From contig CAVYPD010000035.1 in the NCBI GenBank assembly GCA_963770275.1, forward strand, positions 124,001 to 188,000: DNA of 64,000 nt, in the 5' to 3' direction. Below are positions 37,227 to 47,179 of the stretch, piece by piece. The position numbers were made by a program, and so were the translations under genes. The first letter of the stretch is position 1. Each line of letters opens with the position of its first letter. The notes below the pieces were generated by a model, which was not told where the DNA came from, did no database searches, and saw nothing but the letters and a program-made list of their open reading frames with translations. The DNA is from Roseiarcus sp963770275. Its GTDB lineage: Bacteria > Pseudomonadota > Alphaproteobacteria > Rhizobiales > Beijerinckiaceae.

Positions 37227-38123
37227 ATGAAGGGCATCATTCTGGCGGGCGGGGCAGGCACTCGCCTGCATCCGATCACGCTTGCGGTCTCGAAGCAGCT
37301 CGTCCCCGTCTACGACAAGCCGATGATCTATTATCCGCTGTCGGTCGTCATGCTCGCCGGGATCCGCGAGACGCTGATCATTTCGACGCCGCATGATCTG
37401 CCGATGTTTCGCCGCCTCCTTGGCGATGGCTCGGAATGGGGCATCCGCATCGACTATGCGGAGCAGCCCGAGCCCAACGGACTGGCGCAAGCTTTCGTTA
37501 TCGGCGAGGAGTTCGTCGGCGGCGAGCCGGCGATGCTCGTCCTTGGCGACAACATTTTCTACGGCGCAGGCTTGAGCGAGCAGCTTCGCCGGGCGTCGCA
37601 ACGCGAACGGGCGCGACCGTGTTCGCCTATCACGTGCCCGATCCCGAGCGCTACGGGGTGGTTGAATTCGATTCCACCGGCCGAGCCGTATCGATCGAAG
37701 AGAAACCCGCCGCTCCCAAGTCGCACTGGGCGGTGACTGGCCTCTACTTTTACGATTCTCGCGTCGTCGAGATCGCCAAGCGGCTCAAGCCTTCAGCGCG
37801 CGGCGAGTACGAGATCACCGACGTCAATCGCATCTATCTCGAAGCGGGGGAATTGAGCGTCGAGCGGATGGGACGCGGCTACGCATGGCTCGACACCGGA
37901 ACGCCGGATTCGCTGATCGACGCCGCAAGCTTCGTGAGGACACTCGAGCAGCGACAAGGCACAAAGATCAGCTGCCCGGAGGAAATCGCTCTTCGACCTC
38001 GACCTCATCGACGTCGCCCAGTTCAAGCGCCTCATCGCGCGCTTCGGCAAGAGCTCGTACGGGCAATATCTCCAGTCCGTGCTCGACGAGCGCAGCCAGA
38101 GTTCCGGCGCGGCGCTGATTTAG
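37227..38123 (+). CDS. rfbA: glucose-1-phosphate thymidylyltransferase, two frameshifts
   Basis: ATG 37227 begins MKGIILAGGAGTRLHPIT, followed by SKQLVPVYDKPMIYYPLS and LGDNIFYGAGL, the RfbA signature regions. Near 37607 one A seems missing (restoring QRETGATVFAYHV) and near 37990 one base is extra (restoring EEIAFDLDLIDVAQFKRL). The three parts together give about 298 residues ending at TAG 38121, the usual length. It forms dTDP-glucose from dTTP and glucose-1-phosphate, the first step of the rhamnose pathway. Two indels in a gene whose three partners are intact point to sequence error. Confidence 0.9.
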
Positions 38124-38322
38124 GATCAACCCTTCGGTAACCCGCGTTGCGCGAACGGAACGATCTGCGCCACAATTGTGGGTCAGTTATGCCGGCCAGC
38201 GTGCTCAAGTTCGATCGACGTCAAACGACGGCCGGGGTCGCGCATGTGGCGATCACCGGCAACTTGTTGTCGAGCCCGTGTGTTAAACCGCGCCTTGGAG
38301 CGGAAGGAAAAAGGATAGACCG

Positions 38323-39295
38323 ATGACCGAGAAGCGGCGACGCGACGAACCGCAATCCGGCTTGCCAAACGGTGGCCCCGCCTCCAACGCGAAGCGCGCG
38401 CTCAAATCGATCGTCACGGTGCAATCCCAAATTCCGGAGGACGCCTTCACCGCTCAAACGTTGGGCGAGCAACGCTCCGGCAGCGGCGTCGTCATCCGCG
38501 AGAGCGGCCTGGTGCTGACGATCGGCTATCTGATCACCGAGGCCGAGCATGTCTGGCTCGCCGACGCTGAAGGCCGGGTCACCCCGGCTCACGCGCTCGC
38601 CATCGATGCGGAGACCGGCTTCGGCCTCGTCCAGGCGCTGGGCGACCTGAATTGCCCGGCGCTCGAGCTCGGCCGCTCGAGCGAGGCCAAGCTCGGCGAT
38701 CCGGTGACGGTCGCGGCCGGGCGCGGGAACGAAGCCAGTGCGAGCGATGATTGTCGGCAAGCAGGAATTCGCCGGCTATTGGGAATATTTTCTCGACGAG
38801 GCGATCTTCACCTCGCCCGCCCATCCGTTCTGGGGCGGCGCCGGCGCGATCGACGCGGAGGGCAGGCTGGTCGGCATCGGCTCATTGCATGTCGAGCAAC
38901 TCAGCGAGAAGGGCGGCCCGCGCGACATCAACATGATCGTGCCGATCGACCTTCTGCCGCCGATCCTCGACGATCTCCTCACCTATGGCCGGGTCAACAA
39001 GCCGGCGCGCCCTTGGCTTGGCGTTTTTTCGGCCGAGAATGGCGATGAGATCATCGTCGCCAGCGTCGCTGAACGGGGCCCGGCCGCCGAAGCGGGAATC
39101 CGCCGCGGCGACGTTCTCGCCGGCGTCGGCGGATCGGAGATCGAAAGTCTGGGCGATTTCTATCGCAAGGTTTGGAGCCGTGGTCCGGCGGGGGTCGAGA
39201 TTCCGCTCGAAATCGTCCGCGACGGCCGGGCTATGGGCTTGCGGGTGCGTTCGGCCGACCGCTCGAGCTTCATGAAGCGCCCGCGCCTGCAGTGA
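38323..39295 (+). CDS. S1C-like PDZ protein with degenerate protease site, one frameshift
   Basis: Residues about 40-215 follow the DegP/HtrA-type chymotrypsin fold, and residues about 225-310 form a PDZ domain (RPWLGVFSAENGDEIIVASV, IRRGDVLAGVGG). The catalytic triad is not recognisable. The usual TNNHV is replaced by TIGYLI, and the GNSGGPL serine loop by WGGAGAIDAEG. It is therefore probably a non-proteolytic regulator or chaperone. No signal peptide is visible. One extra A at 38728-38729 breaks the frame; correcting it gives AAGRGTKPVRAMIVGKQEF and a protein of about 323 residues. Confidence 0.78.
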
Positions 39296-39314
39296 AGGCT
39301 CTACGTCCGCTCAC

Positions 39315-40079
39315 TCACTCGGGCTGGCGCGCGTCCGAAATCTCGTCGACCAGCTTGCGCATCATCGCGTCGCCAAAGGTCCTGAAATCGTCGATCTGGA
39401 CCACGAACGCGCCGGGGCCGCCGATCACGTTCTCGCGGTAATATTGGGCGAGGCCGCCCGGCGGGTTGGTGTGCATGGCGAGATAGCCGCCCGTCGCCGC
39501 CGCCTTGCGGTTGAAGATGGCGAGCCCGTTGATCACCGCGCCCGCTCCGACCGCCGCATCGCGCGCTTCAGTCACGAGGCGTCCCTGGTTGCTCGTGCCG
39601 TCGCCGGAGACGTCGATCACCCGCCGGTTGGTCTCGATGGCGTTCTCGGCAAACAGCGCAAAGGAGAAATCGATCGCCGTGCCGATCGCGGTCCGGCCGA
39701 TAAACGAGCGCGGCGCCGCGGCCATCGCGGCGACGAAGGCGCGGGCGTCCGTTGGGTTGCGGATCACCGCCCAGTCGACCACCACCCGCTCCTCGCCATC
39801 GCCGGCCCACTCGACGTAGGCGAGGGCGATCGCGCCGTGCGGCCCGGTCGAGATGGCATCGAGGAGTTGCTGGCTCTGGATCGCGTCCCCATAGCCGCGC
39901 CGCTCGAGCGCGAACTCCTCGTCGTCGATGCTGCGGGAGACGTCCGCGGCGAGCACGATCGCGGCGTCGACCGCGACCGGCGCGCCCGCCGCGCTCGCCC
40001 GGGGCGCTGGGATAACAATGAGCGAAAGCAAGACAGCGACGCAAAGCGCCAGGTTGATCCGCAAACCGCTGCGCATCAA
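39315..40079 (-). CDS. DUF1194 secreted von Willebrand A-like protein
   Basis: A 254-residue protein with a signal peptide (MMRSGLRINLALCVAVLLSL, cleavage after ASA near residue 30). A vWA-like domain follows, with the MIDAS start AADVSRSID (Asp-x-Ser-x-Ser) and DVSGDGTSNQG. It matches the DUF1194 family, common in Hyphomicrobiales, of unknown function; a metal-dependent adhesion or assembly role in the periplasm is the usual guess. It is convergent with the PDZ protein gene. Confidence 0.87.
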   Translation of the reverse strand: MMRSGLRINLALCVAVLLSLIVIPAPRASAAGAPVAVDAAIVLAADVSRSIDDEEFALERRGYGDAIQSQQLLDAISTGPHGAIALAYVEWAGDGEERVVVDWAVIRNPTDARAFVAAMAAAPRSFIGRTAIGTAIDFSFALFAENAIETNRRVIDVSGDGTSNQGRLVTEARDAAVGAGAVINGLAIFNRKAAATGGYLAMHTNPPGGLAQYYRENVIGGPGAFVVQIDDFRTFGDAMMRKLVDEISDARQPE

Positions 40080-40410
40080 AGCCTCCTTCGCCCGCCCAGA
40101 GGAAGCATAGGGCGACGGAGGGCGAGCCGGAAGGGGCGCGCTCGCGGGTCACTTGGATTTGAAGAATGGCGTCGGGTCCCCCTGCTCCCTTCGTTCCTGT
40201 CCAGAACGGGAGCGACGACGCGCGATTTCCTGGGTTTGCTGGAAGAAAACGCGAGAGGAGAACCAAATCAAGGACGATCCGAAAAAGGACCGCCGCGAGC
40301 GGTGCGTCTGCTGCCCATTAAAACGGGATCTTACGCCTTATGACGCATCCTTGATTTAGGCCTCCTCTCGCATCTCGAGTTTCACGACGGACCGTTGGCA
40401 ATCGTTTGCG
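40080..40410. other. 331-base gap without a recognisable gene
   Basis: It lies between the DUF1194 start and the end of the next leftward gene. Short open frames here resemble nothing and lack ribosome sites. It probably holds the DUF1194 promoter. Confidence 0.4.
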
Positions 40411-40900
40411 CTAGTTCGCCGCGAGCATGCCGCGCAGGGTATGGCTTTCGCCATCCAGCGTGGCGTAGACGATATCGTCGATGCGCCATTCGCCGCGTTC
40501 GAACAGCATGGCGTAGGTCAATCGCTCGCGCGCGCCGTCGCCGCGGGCGAACTCGGCGAGCACCTTGGCGGCGTCGCGAGTTTCCGAAATCGGGGCCACG
40601 CTGAGGGCGACCAGGTGGGGCGCCAGGTCGCTGAACGGATCGCGGAGGGCGGCCGGCGGTCCATTGCGCACGCCGGCGATGATCTCTTCAGCCGCGATCG
40701 AGCGCAACAGCGAACGCGAGAAAAACCGCGCGCGTAGCGTATTGTCGCCCATGACCCCGTCGCCGCGGCCCGTCAAGGGCTGTTTCATCAGCAACGTATG
40801 CGGCATTGACAGCCGCCTCGGGAGAATGTCGGTTGATGCCTGCTTCCGCGGCCAGCGCGAATGGGAGGAGGCAGGCCACAGCGACCAAAATCCTCTTCAT
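40411..40900 (-). CDS. uncharacterised secreted protein, one frameshift
   Basis: The 5' part from ATG 40900 (MKRILVAVACLLPFALAAEAG) is a clear signal peptide cleaved near residue 20. Correcting one extra base in the CCC at 40769-40771 joins it to the second frame (DGRGDGVMGDNTLRARFFSRSL...). The result is a protein of about 162 residues ending MLAAN. The mature part reads like an alpha+beta nuclear-transport-factor-2-like domain: an N-terminal helical half and a C-terminal YAMLFERGEWRIDDIVY strand pair. I cannot name the family. It is probably periplasmic. Confidence 0.65.
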
Positions 40901-41118
40901 GACCCAATCCCTTTCAACTCGTTAACCATGAGTTAACGCCATGCCGCAGCGTCCGCTGTGATCCACGTCACACTCCGGAACGAAAGCGAGGAGAGGCGAG
41001 CGTCAGGCTTTACGGCTTGGAGCCTTTGGATGGTCGGAAAGAGAGCACTCGGGACGACGATTTGGCTACGATTTAGGCTCTTGAGGTGTGGTTGAGCTAG
41101 TATTCTGTTCTCCGTCAT

Positions 41119-41230
41119 GGCCGGGCTCGACCCGGCCATCCGAGAACACAGCCGCCTCGTCATAAGTCTCTGAACGCGATTGAAGTCTGAGCAGGCGGTG
41201 CCGCGTGAATGGCCGGCACAAGGCCGGCCA
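41119..41230. repeat. two GC-rich inverted repeats in a 421-base gap
   Basis: The gap 40901-41321 has no gene. It holds GGCCGGG-CTCGA-CCCGGCC (41119-41137) inside a CGTCATGGCCGGGCT...CCGGCCATCC context that recurs in many Hyphomicrobiales genomes. A second palindrome, TGGCCGGC-N5-GCCGGCCA, lies at 41210-41230. They look like a dispersed intergenic repeat rather than a terminator, although they lie beyond the 3' end of the esterase gene. Confidence 0.6.
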
Positions 41231-41321
41231 CGACGGCCTTCCCGACATCCAACCGGGGACTACGGCGAACGCTATAGAGCCGCCTGAAGGCAGAATACGT
41301 TGCCTACGCGTACAAACGGCC

Positions 41322-42017
41322 TTAGCGCCTTCGGTCCGCGAACGCCTTGGCGAGGAAAAGCCCGCCCTGACGCAGGCCCTCGGCGTCGATCCCATGGCCG
41401 ATGCCAAGCGAGAGATGCCACTGGGTCGGGATCGACGCTCCGGCGAGCGCTTCCGCCGCCATGAACATCGCGTCAAACGGAATCATCGGATCCTGGTCGC
41501 CGTGGATGAGCAGGATCGGCGGCGCCGCGCCGCGCGCATCGCGCGCCGTCGCTTCGCTGAGGTGCTCGGGGCCGACCAACAGGCCGGAAAAGCCAAGAAT
41601 CGCCGCCGGCGCCCGCGGACGGCGAAGGCCGACATGCAGCGCCATCATGCAGCCTTGGCTGAATCCGACCAGCGCCAGCTTCGAATCGTCGAGGCCGAGC
41701 CGCTGGAGCTCGGCGTCGAGAAAAGCGTCGATCGCGCCGCGCGCCTTGACCGCGCCCGTCCAGCGTTCGCCGCCGCCGGCGGTATCGTCCGGCGACCGGT
41801 TGGAAAGCGCGAACCATTGGCGGCCCATCGGCGCTCCCGGGGCGCGATCGGGCGCGTGCGGCGAGACGAACGCGGCCTCGGGCATAAGCGCGCGCCATTG
41901 GCGCCCGAGCTCGATGAGATCGTTGCCGTCCGCTCCGTAGCCGTGCAGAAACACCACCAGCTGGCTGGTTCGACCGGCAGCCGCTGGAATGCGGGGTCCG
42001 TCTAGGGCGGCGGTCAT
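41322..42017 (-). CDS. alpha/beta hydrolase, phospholipase/carboxylesterase family
   Basis: A 231-residue protein of the carboxylesterase 2 (YpfH/Apt1-like) family. FLHGYGADGND carries the oxyanion region, GFSQGCMM the nucleophile serine, HGDQDPMIPF the aspartate and GIGHGID the histidine. It hydrolyses short-chain or lysophospholipid esters in the cytoplasm. Its start overlaps the upstream DNA glycosylase stop by 4 bases, so the two are co-transcribed leftward. Confidence 0.9.
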   Translation of the reverse strand: MTAALDGPRIPAAAGRTSQLVVFLHGYGADGNDLIELGRQWRALMPEAAFVSPHAPDRAPGAPMGRQWFALSNRSPDDTAGGGERWTGAVKARGAIDAFLDAELQRLGLDDSKLALVGFSQGCMMALHVGLRRPRAPAAILGFSGLLVGPEHLSEATARDARGAAPPILLIHGDQDPMIPFDAMFMAAEALAGASIPTQWHLSLGIGHGIDAEGLRQGGLFLAKAFADRRR

Positions 42018-42721
42018 CTAGACATTCGCTCCGGGGCTGAGCCGAGCGCCTGACTTAGCGTGAAGCCGTCGGCGAGAGCCATCCCCGAGCGCGCCTTGAC
42101 GCCACGATAATAGGCCCACAGCATGCGCGCGGCGACGCCTCTTAAGGGTCGCCAGCGTTCTGCGATGCGCTCAAGCCTCTCCGCGTCAGGACGCCGCTTC
42201 AGGTTCAAGGCGAGCTTGGCCGCTTCCTGCAGCGCGACATCGCCGGCGGGAAAGGCGTCTGGATGGCCGAGGCAGAACAGGAGGAAAACGTCCGCCGTCC
42301 ACGGACCGACCCCTTTGACCGCGACGAGCGCGTTATGAGCGTCCTCTGCGTCGAGGGCGCCGAGGCCGACAAGATCAAGGCCATCCTCCACGATCGCTTG
42401 GGCGAGCGCCCGCAACGCGCGGATCTTGGCGTTCGACAACCCGCAGGCGCGCAAGTCCTCCTCCGTCGCCTTCGCGATCTCAGCCGCCTCGAGCGGAACG
42501 ATGCGCGCTTGCAATCGGCCGAAAATCGCGGTGGCGCTGGCCGTCGACACCTGCTGCGCCACGATGATCGCGGCCATTCCGGCAAACCCGGCCTCTCTGC
42601 GGCGAAGCGGCGGCGGGCCGCCGATCGCAATCAGCCGCCCAATGAGTTCCGGATCTTTGACGCGCAGACGCTCGGCGGCTTCAAGCAGCGCCGGCCTCGT
42701 CGGCGATCGGGGGACCGGGAT
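42014..42721 (-). CDS. DNA-3-methyladenine glycosylase (AlkA-like, HhH-GPD)
   Basis: The HhH-GPD fold is clear: residues GLSNAKIRALRALA (first helices), the hairpin VKGVGPWTADVFLL and the catalytic aspartate in FPAGDVALQEA, then a C-terminal AWAYYRG-like helix (LWAYYRGVKA). About 235 residues fit AlkA-type glycosylases lacking the N-terminal E. coli domain. It removes alkylated purines from DNA. The start is uncertain. AAAGGA lies 7 bases before an ATC at 42721, where an ATG would be expected, so either a non-standard start or a miscalled base is likely. Confidence 0.85.
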   Translation of the reverse strand: MPVPRSPTRPALLEAAERLRVKDPELIGRLIAIGGPPPLRRREAGFAGMAAIIVAQQVSTASATAIFGRLQARIVPLEAAEIAKATEEDLRACGLSNAKIRALRALAQAIVEDGLDLVGLGALDAEDAHNALVAVKGVGPWTADVFLLFCLGHPDAFPAGDVALQEAAKLALNLKRRPDAERLERIAERWRPLRGVAARMLWAYYRGVKARSGMALADGFTLSQALGSAPERMSR

Positions 42722-42801
42722 GGTAGATCCTTTTCTTCGCTGGACGGCGTTTGGCGCGCCGGGTTGCTCGGACCCCCGGCTTAGGTATTCGCTTTGCCCC
42801 C

Positions 42802-43701
42802 ATGGCCGATGAAATCCTCGCGACTGTCCCCGTCCTCCGCTTCGCGCCCTCGCCGAACGGGGCGCTTCATCTCGGCCACGCCTATTCCGCGCTGATGAAT
42901 GAACGCATCGCCGCCGAAACCAACGGCCGCGTGCTGCTGCGCATTGAAGATTTAGACCGTACGCGCTGCAAACCGCAATTCGAGGCCGCCATTGTTGACG
43001 ACCTCGCCTGGCTCGGACTTCGCTTTCCGGCGCCGCGCCGGCAGAGCGAGCACGCCGACGACTACGCGGCGGCGCTCGCGCGCCTCGATCAGCGGGGCTT
43101 GGTCTACCCCTGCTTTTGCAGCCGCGCGGAGATCGCCCGCGCCTCGAATGGGCAGCGCGACCCGGACGGCGCGCCGCTCTATCCCGGAACCTGCCGCGCG
43201 CTCTCTCCGGCAGAAGCACGCGACCGCCTCGCGCGCGGCGACACGGCGGCCTTTCGCCTCGACATGCGGCGCGCGATCGACGCCGGACCGGCGCGTCTTT
43301 GCTGGACCGAATATGGCGAGGGCGCCGTTCCCTCGCAGCAGCCGGCGGCGCCGGAGATTTGGGGCGACGTTGTCCTGCGCGGCCGCGATCTGGCGGCGAG
43401 CTATCATCTGGCGGTGGTGGTCGATGACGCACTTCAGGGCGTGACCGACGTCGTGCGTGGAAGGGACCTGCTTGCTGCGACCGCGGTCCACCGCCTGCTG
43501 CAGGCGTTGCTTGGCCTCGCCGCGCCGCGCTATCGGCATCACCGGCTCGTTCTCGATCAGACCGGAGAGAAACTATCGAAAAGCCGTCAATCCTGGTCGC
43601 TTGCCGAATTGCGCGCGACAGGCTTGGCGCCGGAAGGCGTTCGCGCCGCGTTGGGGTTCTCTTCGGGCGCCAGCGTCGGACTTGCGGTTGAGTTCGGTTG
43701 A
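42802..43701 (+). CDS. gluQ: glutamyl-Q tRNA(Asp) synthetase
   Basis: The start at 42802 gives 299 residues, the normal GluQRS length (it lacks the anticodon-binding half of GltX). It has HLGHAYSALMN (HIGH-like), RIEDLDRTR, a zinc-binding set CFCSRAEI with a later cysteine in YPGTCR, and the KLSKS motif (KMSKS-like). It attaches glutamate to queuosine in the anticodon of tRNA-Asp. Its 3' end overlaps the M23 peptidase gene on the other strand. Confidence 0.93.
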   Translation: MADEILATVPVLRFAPSPNGALHLGHAYSALMNERIAAETNGRVLLRIEDLDRTRCKPQFEAAIVDDLAWLGLRFPAPRRQSEHADDYAAALARLDQRGLVYPCFCSRAEIARASNGQRDPDGAPLYPGTCRALSPAEARDRLARGDTAAFRLDMRRAIDAGPARLCWTEYGEGAVPSQQPAAPEIWGDVVLRGRDLAASYHLAVVVDDALQGVTDVVRGRDLLAATAVHRLLQALLGLAAPRYRHHRLVLDQTGEKLSKSRQSWSLAELRATGLAPEGVRAALGFSSGASVGLAVEFG

Positions 43702-45735
43702 GGCTCCGCGGTTGCGGGGAACGATGCGGACGCGGCCTTCTCCGCCGACATCGCCACGGCGGAGGGAGCCTCGCCCATGAGCTGGTCGATGCGGTCGCGT
43801 TCGCGCTTGAACGCCCCAAGCATCCTGCCGTCAAACTCGCGCGTGCGCGGCAGTTTGATCGCCATCGGGTCGACGAAGTTGCCGTTGATGATCACCTCGT
43901 AGTGGAGGTGCGGGCCAGTCGCCAGTCCGGAATCGCCGAGATAGCCGACAGTCTGACCCTGAACGACATGCGCGCCCTCGGCGATCCCACGGCCGAAGCC
44001 GGACATGTGATTGTAGGCCGTCACATAGCCGTTGGCGTGCTGGATCTCGACCCGCCGTCCGTAACCGCCATCCCACCCTGCCTTGATGACGACGCCGTTG
44101 CCCGCGGCATAGATCGGGGTGCCGATGGGCGCCGCCCAATCGACCCCGGTGTGCATGCGCGCATAATGCAGAATCGGATGAAAGCGCATCCCGAATGGCG
44201 AGGTCATCTCGCCGTCGGCGATCGGCTTGCGCACCAGGAACTTGCGCATCGAGCGACCGTTGTCATCGTAGAAGTCGACCATGTTGTCGTCGGTCGTCTG
44301 GAAGCGGTAGTACTTGAACGTCTGATCCCGGACCGTCATCGAAGCGCGTAGCAGCTCTGGCCGCGGGTTGATGTCGTCGGGATCGGAGAAGAAGGCCTCA
44401 ACCGAGTCGCCCGGCGCCGTTGCGCGCTGGAAATCGACATCGTTGGCGAAGACCCTCGTCATCACGTCAATGATCGATCGCGGCAGCCCCTGTTTGAGCG
44501 CCGTCTCGTAGAGGCTCTGATAGAGGCTCATGCCGCCGCCCGAGACTCTCTTCGTCCCCCGCTTTCGGCTTTCGCGGCGGCTGTGCGGTGCGCAGCGCGA
44601 CTGGCTTGTATCCGCCGCTGTCGGTGATCGCGACCGTCGCCTTGAGCTGATCGTCCGCGTACACCGAGATCCGGGCTATTCCCGGCTTCTCGCCGCGAAC
44701 GGCAGGCTCCTCGGGCAAGGAGAAGGATCTTTTGCCCCTCGCTCGACCGGCGATTCGCCGTGCTTGACGCCGAACGCCGCCAGAATGCTCAGGATAGCCT
44801 CAGGGCTTGCGCCATTGGCCTTGAGCACGTCCTCGAAGCTCTCGCCGTGATGGATTTGAACAAGCTTCTCGTTCGGAGACGCGTCGTCGGGGCTCGCCTT
44901 GACGACGTTGCTCACGTTCTCGGGAATCATGCGCACTTCGATCGAGGCGAAGGGCGTGCTGGGACTTACGCTGCCCACGGTCGCGTAGGCGGAGAGCTCG
45001 CGCAGCGCTTCGCTGGCCCGGCTCGTCCGCATCAACAGGAGCTGCGGCGGCAACGATTGGGAAGCCGCCTTTTCGGTCGGCGCTTTCAGCGTTTCCACGA
45101 CTTGGGCTTCGGCCTCGGCCTGCGTCAATTCTCCCGAGATCTGCTCTGCGTCGCTCGGACTAAGATCCTGGACGCGAAACGTCACCTCCGCGCTGTCCTG
45201 CACCGGACCGGGATCGGGCGGCGCCTCGGCGACGTCGGTTCCGCCGTTCACGATCTTGAGCGGGTTGAACGGGGGCACCGCGTCGGCGAACCCGGTCGGA
45301 GTCATGGTCAAAGTCGTTTCGAGACGGGTGAACGGTCGCGCCTTCACCACTTCCTTGTCGCCGACCTTGATGATCGTCGGGGCCTTAAATGTCTGTTTGT
45401 CCGAGACAATGTCGACCGGCCGGAGGAGCCGATCGCCCTTGCTGGGGTTGACGCCGGCTTCCTGCGAGTTCGGCTGCTGGCTGCGACGCGGCGAATTCCG
45501 GCGCCTCGGCGAAATCGTATTGGCTGTCGAGGTCGAGATACAGAGCCGCGCCGATCAGGGTCACGCCGCAGAGCCCGGCCAGCGTCGCGCCAGCGAGCCA
45601 TCTGAGCGAGGCGAGACGCCGCTCGTTGCGGTCGAGCCGATCGTCGCCCAATCGGATCGGCGGCTCGACTCCGAGGTCGGGGCCGACCGACGCGCGGTCA
45701 CCGCGGGAGCCCAGCCGCGGAAAAGAAGCCGCCAT
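43587..45735 (-). CDS. M23 (LytM) peptidoglycan DD-metallopeptidase with membrane anchor, three frameshifts
   Basis: Four overlapping frames give one protein of about 715 residues. It has a cytoplasmic tail, one membrane helix (LAGATLAGLCGVTLIGAALY, residues about 47-66), a long periplasmic region with a LysM-like/opacity segment, and a C-terminal M23 domain with HTGVDWAAPIGTPIYAAGNG and GPHLHYEVIING (zinc ligands His-Asp and His-x-His). Frame breaks fall near 45480 (extra base), 44735 (missing base) and 44556-44560 (extra C in a C-run). Restoring them keeps the family sequence, so errors are likely. It cuts peptide cross-links of the cell wall during growth or division. Confidence 0.85.
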
Positions 45736-45924
45736 GGTCGTCAAAACAGTGGTTTCGCTCGCTTTTGACGCCCGTGTTGAGTCGAACGGGCTGTGAGATT
45801 AGTTACCCCGCAAGGCCTGCGAGCGCAAGCTCTCGCGCCCGGCCGCCATCTTCCATCGTCCGGCGTCCCTTGCGTTTTGGCTGTTTTCTGTCCCTGGTAG
45901 CCGGCGTTTGAGCGAGGAAATCTC

Positions 45925-46568
45925 ATGCAACTGATCGGAATGCTTGATTCGCCGTACGTCCGCCGGGTCGCCATTGCGCTGATCATGGCCAAAACTCCGT
46001 TTATACATCGGCCAATTTCGCTCTTTCGCCACATTGACCAGTTCTCAAAGCTCAACCCGCTCCTGAAAGCGCCCACCCTTCTTACGGATGACGGCGTGAC
46101 GCTGATGGATTCAAGCGTCATTCTTGATTATCTCGCGGCGTCGATCCGCGCATCGCCGCGCTGACGCCGTCGACAGCGCCGGGCCTCAGCGCTTGGCGGC
46201 GCTTCGGGCAACCGCTCTTGCCCTGACCGTCATGGAAAAAGCGGTGCAGCGCCACTATGAGCGCATGCTGCGCCCAGCGGAAAAGCAGGACGGGCCATGG
46301 GTCGATCGGGTCACGGGCCAATTGACCGCCGGTTTGAGCGCATTGGACGTCGAACTGCCCGGGTCGGGATGGATCGCCGGCGAATTGGGCGTCGCCGACA
46401 TAACCGCTCGTCTGCGCCTTCGGCTTCACGCACTCTCTTCTGGCGGACGTCGTCGATACGGGCCGATATCCCAATCTCGGCGCCTTCAGCGCCCGCGCCG
46501 AAGCGCTTCCCGCGTTTCGCGCCGCTCCAGCGGTGGATGGGGCGATCGCCCCGACGATCGCCGACTGA
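45925..46568 (+). CDS. glutathione S-transferase-family protein, multiple frameshifts
   Basis: The first 70 residues (MQLIGMLDSPYVRRVAIAL...) form a thioredoxin-like GST N-terminus, with the active-site Ser in DSPYVRR and VTLMDSSVILDYL. The helical C-terminal domain is split over two more frames: RLAALRATALALTVMEKAVQRHYE, GELGVADITA and CAFGFTHSLLADVVDTGRYPNLGAF. Breaks lie near 46137, 46170 and 46408. Corrected length is about 213 residues, standard for the family. It may conjugate or isomerise electrophiles with glutathione; substrate unknown. Confidence 0.83.
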
Positions 46569-46699
46569 CGAAGGGCGGCCGGCCGACGAGATGAGTGCGG
46601 CCCTCGGACGCTGAGAATGCGGAGCGTGTCGGATAGGTTGCATTGACAATGTAAACACTCTGCCGAATGGCGAGCTTGAAATGAGCAGCGGGAGGTCGC

Positions 46700-47161
46700 A
46701 TGTTTTGTCAGCGCAGGCGCGAATCGCCGCTGCGCAAGAGGAATGCGACGCTGAACTTGACGCCTCACTCCGCGACGCCCGCCGCCGGCAGCCCGGCCGC
46801 CTCCGGGAGCGCGCGAACAGCCGACGTCCTATCGCAAATTATCGTTGAAGGACTTGAAGACGCCAAGGCCGAGGACATCGTCTCGATTGACCTCTCCGGC
46901 CGGACGACGCTGGCCGATCGGATGATCATCGCCTCCGGCCGCTCGAGCGTGCATGTCGGCGCGATCGCCGACCGGGTGGTAAAAGCCTGTCGTGACGCCG
47001 GCTATCCCTCACCGAAAGTTGAAGGCATGCCACTTTGCGATTGGGTGCTGCTCGATGCGCAAAATGCGATCGTCCACATTTTCCGTCCAGACGTTCGCCG
47101 GTTCTATAACCTTGAGAAGATGTGGAGCGCCGATCGGCCTGGCGAAGCCGCCAAGAGCTGA
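46700..47161 (+). CDS. rsfS: ribosome silencing factor RsfS
   Basis: GGGAGG 5 bases upstream supports the ATG at 46700. The 153-residue protein has a basic N-terminal extension of about 40 residues, then the RsfS core: LSQIIVEGLEDAKAEDIVSIDL, GRSSVHVGAIADRVV, DWVLLDAQNAIVHIF and RRFYNLEKMW. It binds ribosomal protein uL14 and blocks subunit joining under starvation. A TTGACA at 46643-46648 could be a promoter element. rlmH follows after 18 bases. Confidence 0.94.
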   Translation: MFCQRRRESPLRKRNATLNLTPHSATPAAGSPAASGSARTADVLSQIIVEGLEDAKAEDIVSIDLSGRTTLADRMIIASGRSSVHVGAIADRVVKACRDAGYPSPKVEGMPLCDWVLLDAQNAIVHIFRPDVRRFYNLEKMWSADRPGEAAKS

Positions 47162-47179
47162 AGCGGCCGATATCTGACT

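Noticed and set aside
42014..43834. Long 606-residue frame with an N-terminal Arg/Pro-rich extension before the DNA glycosylase
   Set aside because: The extension is the antisense of gluQ with low-complexity composition; only the C-terminal 235 residues match a family.
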